This document shows, one piece after another, positions 54,040 to 62,245 of a DNA stretch of 64,000 nucleotides. How positions within the stretch are numbered: the first letter of the stretch is position 1; the number at the start of each line of letters is the position of its first letter. Both the position numbers and the translations under genes were made by a program. The notes beneath the pieces were generated by a model. It made no database searches and was not told where the DNA came from. It worked only from the letters and a program-made list of their open reading frames with translations. The DNA is from Clostridia bacterium. Lineage in GTDB: Bacteria; Bacillota; Clostridia; Christensenellales; Aristaeellaceae. The stretch spans positions 1-64,000 of the forward strand of contig JAFQIB010000057.1 in NCBI GenBank assembly GCA_017397765.1, in the 5' to 3' direction.

Positions 54040-54651
54040 CTACTCCTTCTGTACGGCGGCATGCTGAAGCCAGACGTGCCCGGGGAATTGCCGGGCCAGC
54101 GCTGTGTGCAGCCATTGCCGCTGTGCTTCGTCCAGCAGAGGATACACCGTGTCAAAGTCCTGCCGGGCGGCCTCTTCTTCGGGGCGCGCGGCCTTGTACA
54201 GCAGCGCGATCTCCGGGGCCAGGATGGGCAGGCCGTCCCGCAGGAGAAAGGCTTTCTCCTGTACCGGCTGGAACAGCAGATCGATGAAATTCAGCTTCGT
54301 CAAACCCGGCGTAAACTGATGGTACAGCAGCCCTTCCTCTTCGCAGGGGAAGAATTGCACCGGCACGTCCTCGCCCAGCACAGCCATCAGATTGCGGCCG
54401 GGTTCGCTGTCCTCCGGGTGCAAAAGGGGCTTGACCTTGCCCATGCCGCGATACTCAAGGAGGCGCCACCCCTTCGCCAGCAGAAAGCCGATGACTTCGG
54501 GGCGGGCCGCCTCTGGTAGGCACAGGTCAATATCCCCGTGCGGGCGGATGGGGCGTCCGGCGAAAAGCTCCAGCCCATAACCGCCGCAGACCGCCCAGGA
54601 AAAGGCGGCCCCTGCGAACAAATCGCGCAGCTGCATCAGCAGCGGTTCCAT
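54040..54651 (-). CDS. Nucleotidyltransferase (AadB/aminoglycoside 2''-adenylyltransferase-like)
   Basis: The 203-residue protein has the nucleotidyltransferase fold core WAVCGGYGLELFAGRPIRPHGDIDLCL, where GG and D-x-D provide nucleotide and metal contacts, followed by a helical region (EIALLYKAARPEEEAARQDFDTV). The family includes aminoglycoside 2''-adenylyltransferase (ANT(2'')-Ia) but also many uncharacterised members, and resistance cannot be claimed. It lies 6 bp after the ATC hydrolase-like start and 4 bp before the threonine aldolase stop in the same operon. Confidence 0.82.
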   Translation of the reverse strand: MEPLLMQLRDLFAGAAFSWAVCGGYGLELFAGRPIRPHGDIDLCLPEAARPEVIGFLLAKGWRLLEYRGMGKVKPLLHPEDSEPGRNLMAVLGEDVPVQFFPCEEEGLLYHQFTPGLTKLNFIDLLFQPVQEKAFLLRDGLPILAPEIALLYKAARPEEEAARQDFDTVYPLLDEAQRQWLHTALARQFPGHVWLQHAAVQKE

Positions 54652-54655
54652 CGGC

Positions 54656-55684
54656 TTACAGCTCCTTCAGCGCGTCAATGAACTTGTCCACATATTCATC
54701 CGGCGTACACCAGGAGGTGCAGACGCGCAGCACCACGTGCTCCTCGTCCAGACGGCCGTTGAACTCCAGCTTGAAGCCCAGCGCCTCGATCTTCTCCCAC
54801 TGCTCGTCGGTGAAGATGGGGAAAATCTGGTTGGTGGGGGAATCCACCTGGAAGGAGAAGCCGGCGTCCATCAGCGCGGCGCGGATGCGCATGGCCTGAT
54901 CCACCGCCTTCTTGCCGGTCTTGAAGTACAGACCGTCCTCCATCAGCGCCAGGAACTGCAGGCCCAGCAGGCGGCCCTTGGCCAGCATGCCGCCCTTCTG
55001 CTTGATCATGTAGCGGAAGCGGACGTTCAGCTCCGGATTGTTGATGACCACCGCCTCGCCGAAGAGCGCGCCCATCTTGGTGCCGCCCACGGTGAATACG
55101 TCGGAGAACTTGGCGATGTCCGCTGCGGACAGATCGCCGGTGGGGGCGGCCAGACCGTAGCCCAGGCGCGCGCCGTCGATGAACAGGTACAGGCCCAGCT
55201 GCTTGCAGGTGTAGTACAGATCCTTCAGCTGGCTGCGGTTGTACACCGTGCCCAGCTCCGTGGACATGGAGATATACACCATGCCGGGGCGGACGGTATG
55301 CTCGTCGTCGGCCTGGGTGGCGGCGGCGACGGCCACCTGGCTGCCGGAGATCAAGCCGTTCTGATGGGGCAGCGCCAGGCACTTGTGGCCGGTGGCTTCA
55401 ACAGCGCCGGTCTCATGGACGTTGATGTGGCCGGTTTCGGCGCACAGCACGCCCTCGTAGGGGCGCAGCGCGGCGGCAATCACCGTCATGTTGGCCTGGG
55501 TGCCGCCCACGAGGAAATGCACCGCGCTCTCCCGGCAGGAGAAGGCCTCGCGGATGGCGTCCGCCGCCTCCTTGCAGTAGTGGTCGGTGCCGTAGCCGGG
55601 GGTCTGCTCCAGGTTGGTGTCGGCGAGCTTCTTCAGAATGGAGGGATGGCAGCCCTCCAGATAATCACAGTTCAGACGGATCAT
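54656..55684 (-). CDS. ltaE: Low-specificity threonine aldolase
   Basis: The 342-residue fold-type I PLP enzyme has GYGTDHYCKEAADAIREAF, the cofactor-binding VGGTQANMTVIAAAL, LFIDGARLGYGLAAP (Asp contacting PLP nitrogen) and the Schiff-base lysine in FTVGGTKMGALFGE. It cleaves L-threonine or L-allo-threonine to glycine and acetaldehyde. It leads a three-gene operon and is transcribed from a strong promoter divergent from the cysteine desulfidase-like gene. GAAAGGA precedes the ATG. Confidence 0.93.
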   Translation of the reverse strand: MIRLNCDYLEGCHPSILKKLADTNLEQTPGYGTDHYCKEAADAIREAFSCRESAVHFLVGGTQANMTVIAAALRPYEGVLCAETGHINVHETGAVEATGHKCLALPHQNGLISGSQVAVAAATQADDEHTVRPGMVYISMSTELGTVYNRSQLKDLYYTCKQLGLYLFIDGARLGYGLAAPTGDLSAADIAKFSDVFTVGGTKMGALFGEAVVINNPELNVRFRYMIKQKGGMLAKGRLLGLQFLALMEDGLYFKTGKKAVDQAMRIRAALMDAGFSFQVDSPTNQIFPIFTDEQWEKIEALGFKLEFNGRLDEEHVVLRVCTSWCTPDEYVDKFIDALKEL

Positions 55685-55731
55685 GGCAAATCCTTTCCTT
55701 TCGGTGTTGATGTCATGCGTATACGGTTTCT

Positions 55732-55760
55732 ATTATAACGTTTTCGTAAAGCCACGTCAA
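55732..55760 (-). promoter_or_regulatory. Strong promoter of the ltaE operon
   Basis: On the minus strand TTGACG (55760-55755), a 17-bp spacer and TATAAT (55737-55732). Confidence 0.85.
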
Positions 55761-55841
55761 TGGGCATTTCCTGTGGGAGAAGGCAGGATTTTTCCGGGGT
55801 GAGGACGAAATATTGTAGATATCTTTGTCAGACTGGAGCGA

Positions 55842-57110
55842 ATGATGAACATGGATTTCAGCTGCTGTATCAACCGGATCAAAGCCTCCCTGGCGCCGTC
55901 CACCGGCTGCACCGAGCCTGCGGCGATTGCGCTGAACGCTGCGACGGCCCGCGCGAACGTGCAGGGCGAGATCACCGGGATCACGGCCCGGATGGACGCC
56001 TATCTGTTCAAGAATGCCCTGGGCGTGGGCATTCCCGGCGCGGACGAGCGCGGGGTAGACCTTTGCGTGGCCCTGGGCGTGACGGCGGGCGATCCCCATG
56101 CCGGCATGAACGCCCTGCACACCGTGCGTCCGGAGCAGCTGGCGCAGGCCAAGACGCTGCGGCCCCTGGTGAGGGTGGAGATCGCCGAGGAGGCGAAGGG
56201 CCTCTACATTGAGACGACCATCACCACGGCGGAGGATGCAGTACGGGTGATTACCAGCGGCGAGCACGACTGCATCGCCCGCATTGAGCATGCGCCCTTC
56301 ACCCCCTTTACGGCCCGGACGGCGGAGCTGGCGGAGGCAGCCCATGAGGGCTCGCTGAGCGAGTTTGTGGAATTTGCCCGCACCTGTCCGCTGGAGGAGC
56401 TGACCTTCCTCCGGGACGCCCTCAACATGAACCGCGTCGTCTATTACCGCGCCATGGAGGAGGGGCTGGCCCATCAGGTGCTGCCCAATATGCTGCTGCA
56501 GGACGGCTCTCTCTATGCGCAGGCCAAGAAAATGGCCGGCACGGCCAGCTATGCCCGCATGCACGGCATCCCCCTGCCTGTCATGACGGCCACCGGCAGC
56601 GGCAATCAGGGGTTGACGCTCTTCCTCACGGTGGATGCGGCGGCCCGCACCTTCAATGTGTCCGAGGAACGGCTGCTGCGGGCGCTGGCGGCGGCCTGTC
56701 TGGCGAATATCTACATCAAGAGCTTCATCGGCCCGCTGTCCAGCGTATGCGCCTGCGGCGTGGCCTCCGGTCTGAGTGCGTCCATCGGGGTGGTCTTCCT
56801 CATGGGCGGCGGCGAGAAGGAGATGCTGCAGGCTTCCCGGAACATTCTGGGCAGCGTCAGCGGCATGATCTGCGACGGCGCGAAGGAGGGCTGCGCGTCC
56901 AAGGTGGCCCTTTCCGCGGGCCTTGCGGTGGAGGCGGCCTGCCTGGCGATGGAGGGCGGCGGCATTCACGCCCAGGACGGCATTCTGGATGATCGCTTCG
57001 ACAGCCTCATCGAGCATCTGGGCGAGCTGGTTTGCGTCGGCATGGGCCGCACGAACGACACCATTGTACACATCATGAAGGATCAGAAGATCCGCCGCCC
57101 CAACTGCTGA
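55842..57110 (+). CDS. CyuA/YhaM-type L-cysteine desulfidase family protein
   Basis: The 422-residue protein belongs to the UPF0597/CyuA family, related to the serine dehydratase alpha chain. The family motifs are LAPSTGCTEPAAIAL, VMTATGSGNQGLTLFL, SVCACGVASGLSA and MICDGAKEGCASKVALS; three of the Cys likely hold a labile [4Fe-4S] cluster. Members degrade L-cysteine to H2S, pyruvate and ammonia. GGAG precedes; the ATG at 55845 is as likely as 55842. It is divergent from ltaE. Whether L-serine or L-cysteine is preferred cannot be told. Confidence 0.9.
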   Translation: MMNMDFSCCINRIKASLAPSTGCTEPAAIALNAATARANVQGEITGITARMDAYLFKNALGVGIPGADERGVDLCVALGVTAGDPHAGMNALHTVRPEQLAQAKTLRPLVRVEIAEEAKGLYIETTITTAEDAVRVITSGEHDCIARIEHAPFTPFTARTAELAEAAHEGSLSEFVEFARTCPLEELTFLRDALNMNRVVYYRAMEEGLAHQVLPNMLLQDGSLYAQAKKMAGTASYARMHGIPLPVMTATGSGNQGLTLFLTVDAAARTFNVSEERLLRALAAACLANIYIKSFIGPLSSVCACGVASGLSASIGVVFLMGGGEKEMLQASRNILGSVSGMICDGAKEGCASKVALSAGLAVEAACLAMEGGGIHAQDGILDDRFDSLIEHLGELVCVGMGRTNDTIVHIMKDQKIRRPNC

Positions 57111-57166
57111 CCAGGGGCGCTGCCCCTGGACCCCGCCAGAGGGACACAGCCCCTCTGGACTCCCAT
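57111..57166 (+). repeat. Post-stop double hairpin repeat, copy 2
   Basis: CCAGGGGC-gct-GCCCCTGG begins right after the stop codon, then CCAGAGGG/CCCTCTGG. It matches the layout at 25834-25893. The remaining 57167-57347 contains only GC-rich sequence with GCGCCGC palindromes and no gene. Confidence 0.72.
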
Positions 57167-57347
57167 GACCGCGCCTGCGGCGCGGGGCGCTGCGTTGCGG
57201 CGGGGCGGAGGGGCGGCGGGGGTAGTGTCGCTTCAAATAAAGGGGGCTGTGGTGCGGAGCGGGATAAATGCGGCAATTATGAAATGTTTTGTGTACTGGC
57301 GGCGTCTGTAGGAATGCGGGAAGGCGCTGAATATAGGGGGTAGATGT

Positions 57348-58127
57348 ATGGCGGGAAGGCAGATTGCGCAGGCGGCTGTGCTGCGTGGGCGTGCGCTGGA
57401 GGCGCTGAAGACGAATTGGAGAATGCTGCTGCCGGGGTATGCGCTGACGATGCTGGCCTGCTATGCGGGCGGCCGGATTGCGGGCGCTGTTCCGGTCATC
57501 GGGCCGTTTCTGTCGATGATGATATCTGCGCTGATGATGGTGCCTGTGCTGGGCCTGACCGGCGGCGTGCTGGGATATTATCGCGGGATACCGGTGAAGC
57601 GGGATTGTGTAAAGCGTATGTTTCCCCATTGGCAGCGGGTTTGTCTGCTATATTTGTGGACGATGCTGTGTATGATGGGCTGGATCATGATCGGCGCCGT
57701 TGTCACGGCTGCGGGAGCTGGATTGCTGTTTGGCGGAAACGCTGCGGTGGTGAGCGACAGCCAGCAGGGCTTTGGCGTGCTGCTGATGAGCGCCGGGATT
57801 CTGCTGATGCTGGGGCTGGGTTTCCGGGCAATGCTGAATTACAGCATGTCCCAGTGTATTCTGATCGATGCGCCGTCCACCGGTGTGCGCGAAACGCTCA
57901 GGAAGAGCCGGGCGATGATCGCGGGGTATCGCTGGCATTATGTACGGGTGAACCTGCCGGTGTTTGCGGTTGTTTTGCTGGCGGCGGGGGTAGTGGTCTG
58001 GCTGACAGCAGCGCTGCCGGACTGGCTGTCCTCGCTGATCTCCGCTGTGTTTTCCGTGTTTTCGGGGCTGCTGGGCTGCTGTTTCCTGCCGGTAATGTAT
58101 CAAGAGCTCAGAAGAATCGGCAGGTGA
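57348..58127 (+). CDS. DUF975-like integral membrane protein
   Basis: A 259-residue protein with about six helices. The N terminus (AQAAVLRGRALEALKTNWRMLLPGYA) matches the basic amphipathic start of DUF975 proteins, and QCILIDAPSTGVRETLRKSRAMIAGYRWHYVRVNLPVF parallels their central block, though the motif is weaker than at 21878. The start at 57348 is preceded by a G-rich AGGGGG; the ATG at 57344 is in another frame. Monocistronic and of unknown function. Confidence 0.75.
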   Translation: MAGRQIAQAAVLRGRALEALKTNWRMLLPGYALTMLACYAGGRIAGAVPVIGPFLSMMISALMMVPVLGLTGGVLGYYRGIPVKRDCVKRMFPHWQRVCLLYLWTMLCMMGWIMIGAVVTAAGAGLLFGGNAAVVSDSQQGFGVLLMSAGILLMLGLGFRAMLNYSMSQCILIDAPSTGVRETLRKSRAMIAGYRWHYVRVNLPVFAVVLLAAGVVVWLTAALPDWLSSLISAVFSVFSGLLGCCFLPVMYQELRRIGR

Positions 58128-58173
58128 ATGCAGGGAAGTGGGACATTGTACAGCAAAAGAACAATACCCTCCC

Positions 58174-58203
58174 TTGACATTTTTGTATACAAAAGACTAT
58201 AAT
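58174..58203 (+). promoter_or_regulatory. Consensus promoter with embedded 14-bp palindrome
   Basis: A perfect TTGACA (58174-58179), an 18-bp spacer and a perfect TATAAT (58198-58203). The spacer contains TTTTGTATACAAAA, a perfect palindrome that suits a repressor operator. It reads into the tandem repeat and aroF. Confidence 0.85.
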
Positions 58204-58213
58204 ACTCCCCACA

Positions 58214-58404
58214 AGGAGGTCGGGCAAAGCCCGACTAGCGAAAGGCATTGCTTGCAATGCCCGAGCGTAGCCAGCGCACGGCTTTTTGCCGTGGGATGGC
58301 CGAAACAGGAGGTCGGGCGAAGCCCGACTAGCGAAAGGCATTGCTCGCAATGCCCGAGCGTAGCCAGCGCACGGCTTTTGCCGTGGGATGGCCGAACCAG
58401 GAGG
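58214..58404 (+). repeat. Tandem 93-bp multi-hairpin repeat (two copies)
   Basis: Two units starting AGGAGGTCGGGC at 58214 and 58307 (period 93), then a third AGGAGG at 58399. Each unit holds hairpins GTCGGGC/GCCCGAC, GGCATTGC/GCAATGCC and CACGGC/GCCGTG. The units differ in only a few bases. Confidence 0.88.
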
Positions 58405-58602
58405 ATATGGGTATGCTGCATTCTTCTTACTTCGCGTTTACGTTCCCGGCTGCTTTTGCAACCGGGTCAGTTGACGTTACGTGAAGTCAGCGGAAGGCAT
58501 GCCTGTCAGCCTGAACAGGAAAATGTGCGCGGAAGCTCCTTTGCGGAACTTCCGTGCTTTAATTTTCCGCAAAACGTGCTACAATAGGGGAGGAAACAGA
58601 TT
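58405..58602 (+). other. aroF leader region
   Basis: About 200 bp with a CCGGctgcttttgcaaCCGG hairpin, GGAAG...CTTCC hairpin at about 58529-58555 and a possible second -10 TACAAT at 58570-58575, 25 bp before the aroF start. There is no T-box or riboswitch motif that I recognise. Confidence 0.45.
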
Positions 58603-59803
<1,201 letters not shown>

Positions 59804-59817
59804 ACTGGAGGTACACC

Positions 59818-60891
59818 ATGCCCATGATCACCGTCCCCCTGGGGGAACGAACCTACCCCATCCATATCGGCAGCGGATTGCTGGACTGTCTTGGCGCGCA
59901 TGTGCTGGAGGCGCTGGGTGAGATATCCGTTGCGGTGGTGACGGACGACAACGTCGCCCCGCTTTATCTGGAGCGCGCGATGAAGTCCCTGGAGGCAGCC
60001 GGGCTGCGGGCCTGCAGCATCGTGCTGCCCCACGGCGAGCAGACCAAGTGCCTGGAGCAGCTGGCGAATTTGTACGGCTTCCTGTGTGAGCATCGCATCA
60101 CCCGCAAGGATGCGGTGATCGCGCTGGGCGGCGGCGTGATCGGCGATCTGACCGGCCTGGCGGCTGCGACCTTCTTGCGGGGCGTGCGCTTCATTCAGGT
60201 GCCGACCACGCTGCTGGCCCAGGTGGATTCCTCCGTGGGCGGCAAGGTGGCGGTGGATCTGCCCCAGGGCAAGAACCTGGTCGGCGCGTTCTATCAGCCG
60301 GAATTTGTCCTGGTGGACCCGGACACGCTGAACACCCTGACGGACGAATTCTGGCGGGACGGCCTGGGCGAGGTGGTCAAGTACGGCTGCATCGGGGACG
60401 CGGAGCTGTTTGCGCTGCTGGAGACTTGCGCTCCCGGCGGACGGGCGGCGCTGATGGCAAGGATCGACGAGATCCTGCTGCACTGCATCCAGGCCAAGGC
60501 GGACGTGGTGGCGCAGGATGAACGGGATACCGGGCTGCGCATGACGCTGAACTTCGGCCACACTATCGCCCATGCGGTGGAGACCTGCCAGCATTACACC
60601 GGGCTGCGGCACGGCGAGGCAGTTGCCCTGGGCATGCATGTGATGACCCGCCTGACGGAAGCGAAGGGGATGACCGAGCCCGGCACGGCGGACCGGCTGG
60701 ATGCGCTGCTGTCCCGGCTGGATATGCCCATGCAGCTGCCGCAGATCCCCGAGACGGAGCTGATCGCTGCGATGGGGATGGACAAGAAAGCCGCCGGTAA
60801 AACGCTGCGGGTCATCGGCATCCGGAGGATCGGTGAATGCTATATTCACCCGACGGACACGGCGTTTTTCACAGGAATGACGGAGAATTAA
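59818..60891 (+). CDS. aroB: 3-Dehydroquinate synthase
   Basis: The 357-residue protein is a full-length AroB: NAD-binding ALGGGVIGDLTGLAAATFLRG, VDSSVGGKVAVDLP, the zinc-site region GEVVKYG, and NFGHTIAHAVE followed by RHGEAVALGM with metal histidines. It converts DAHP to 3-dehydroquinate after AroF. CTGGAGG precedes the ATG. Spacing and direction agree with a shared shikimate unit with aroF, despite the repeat between them. Confidence 0.97.
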   Translation: MPMITVPLGERTYPIHIGSGLLDCLGAHVLEALGEISVAVVTDDNVAPLYLERAMKSLEAAGLRACSIVLPHGEQTKCLEQLANLYGFLCEHRITRKDAVIALGGGVIGDLTGLAAATFLRGVRFIQVPTTLLAQVDSSVGGKVAVDLPQGKNLVGAFYQPEFVLVDPDTLNTLTDEFWRDGLGEVVKYGCIGDAELFALLETCAPGGRAALMARIDEILLHCIQAKADVVAQDERDTGLRMTLNFGHTIAHAVETCQHYTGLRHGEAVALGMHVMTRLTEAKGMTEPGTADRLDALLSRLDMPMQLPQIPETELIAAMGMDKKAAGKTLRVIGIRRIGECYIHPTDTAFFTGMTEN

Positions 60892-60932
60892 TAAGCAATA
60901 TCAACAAAAAGCAACAAATTTATCCGGTTCTC

Positions 60933-60961
60933 TTTTCAAAGCGTCCCGATTCATGTACAAT
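60933..60961 (+). promoter_or_regulatory. Candidate promoter of the AraC-type gene
   Basis: TTTTCA (60933-60938), a 17-bp spacer and TACAAT (60956-60961). Confidence 0.5.
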
Positions 60962-60979
60962 ATCATTGATGTCGTATGT

Positions 60980-61020
60980 CGCGGCACGTCCGATGCTTAT
61001 GTCGGCGCGCCGCGTTTTTT
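60980..61020 (+). terminator. Terminator-like hairpin in the AraC-type gene leader
   Basis: CGCGGC (60980-60985) pairs with GCCGCG (61009-61014), with an inner GTCCGA/GTCGG-type stem, then TTTTTT. It lies between the promoter at 60933 and the start at 61064, so it could end aroB transcripts or attenuate the downstream gene. Confidence 0.7.
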
Positions 61021-61063
61021 CGCTCAGCGTCCGCCGGACGCTGCAGATCAGAAGGAGTAGGAT

Positions 61064-62143
61064 ATGGCAACGGAACGCGAAGAGTCCCTGAGCCGGAGCA
61101 TGGCGGCGCTGCTGGCGGGAGATCCCGGGGCGCAGGCGCCGGAGGATACGGGGGTGTATGCCTGGCGCCTGATCCGCTGGGAGGCAGACGTCCCCCTGAC
61201 CGACGAGCAGCGGGAGGCGCTGCTGGAGGGCGTGGACGCTACAATGGCCTCTGCCGGTACGGCAGCGGCGCTTTTCGCTGCGGACGGCGACGTGATGACC
61301 ATCATGCTGGCCCTGGACCGCTTCCCGGCCAAGGTGCATCGGGACACGGTGCTGTGGCTCTGCGCCCATGCGCTGATGGATCATGCTTCGGTCAACCTGG
61401 AGCAGGACGGCACGATGTTCATCGGCGAGGAATTTGACTCTGCCGCGGAGTGGGCGGCGCATCTGGCCCCCATGCGGGAGATCTCCGACTGGTGGAACCG
61501 GGTCTCGCCCATTGACGGCGCAAAGGCCCACGCCCACCGCAACCATCTGCAGACCAGCATCAAGCGCCGCCAGTATGCGGTGCTGGGCGGCTATGTGTCC
61601 CGGGCGCTGCGCTCGGAGACGGAGCTGGCCCGGGTCTGCTTCGGCTTTGTGCCGCTGGTGATCGAGGCGATCTGGAGCCAGCATGGCGAGCTGTCGCTGC
61701 AAAAGCTGACGGAGGGACTGCGCCTGTCGGAGATGCCGCGCCATCCGCGGGAGACGCTGCTGGACTGGCTGACGGCGCTGCAGCCGCTGCTGCGGGCCTG
61801 CCCGGCTTCGGTCAACGCCGCGCCCATTGAGCGGGTGATCGAGTCCATCCGGGCAGACTGCGCGCTGCCCTATTCCCAGGCCAATCTGTCCAAGTCGCTG
61901 GGGCTGACCCCGGCCTATTTCTGCCGCCTTTTCCATGAAAAGACCGGCCAGCATTTCTCCACCTTCCTCACCCGTACCCGCATGGAGAAGGCCCAGTATC
62001 TGCTCTCCGACGGGCAGAATCTGTCCCTGGCCGAGGTCAGCGCTGCCTGCGGCTACCCGAACAAGAGCTATTTCTGCCAGGTGTTCAAAAAGTACACCGG
62101 TATGACGCCCGGTGAATTTGAAAATGCGTATAAGGATGTATAA
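61064..62143 (+). CDS. AraC-family transcriptional regulator
   Basis: The 359-residue protein has a large N-terminal region of about 260 residues, without recognisable membrane segments, and a C-terminal AraC DNA-binding domain (about 262-359) with two helix-turn-helix motifs: SQANLSKSLGLTPAYFCRLFHEKTGQ and LSLAEVSAACGYPNKSYFCQVFKKYTGMTPGEF. The ligand is unknown. AAGGAG precedes the ATG. It is followed by its own terminator at 62155 and the SpoIID-like gene. Neighbour genes do not show which operon it controls. Confidence 0.9.
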   Translation: MATEREESLSRSMAALLAGDPGAQAPEDTGVYAWRLIRWEADVPLTDEQREALLEGVDATMASAGTAAALFAADGDVMTIMLALDRFPAKVHRDTVLWLCAHALMDHASVNLEQDGTMFIGEEFDSAAEWAAHLAPMREISDWWNRVSPIDGAKAHAHRNHLQTSIKRRQYAVLGGYVSRALRSETELARVCFGFVPLVIEAIWSQHGELSLQKLTEGLRLSEMPRHPRETLLDWLTALQPLLRACPASVNAAPIERVIESIRADCALPYSQANLSKSLGLTPAYFCRLFHEKTGQHFSTFLTRTRMEKAQYLLSDGQNLSLAEVSAACGYPNKSYFCQVFKKYTGMTPGEFENAYKDV

Positions 62144-62154
62144 ATCATTTCCAT

Positions 62155-62186
62155 ACGGATGATAATGCTGTTGTCATCCGTTTTTA
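62155..62186 (+). terminator. Terminator after the AraC-type gene
   Basis: ACGGATGA (62155-62162) pairs with TCATCCGT (62174-62181), then TTTTT. Confidence 0.88.
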
Positions 62187-62245
62187 TGGTGGCTGAATGT
62201 GTCACGAAAAACGGCTTGACGACTCTTCCAGGAGGTTTTCTGTAG

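Noticed and set aside
53428..54651. Aminoglycoside-resistance gene
   Set aside because: Only the family fold is shared; there is no resistance-gene context and the family is broad.
58214..58404. Tandem 93-bp repeat as a CRISPR or as a coding repeat
   Set aside because: There are only two copies with no spacers. Frames across it (with SRALATLGHC-like repeats) have no ribosome binding site and follow from the hairpins.
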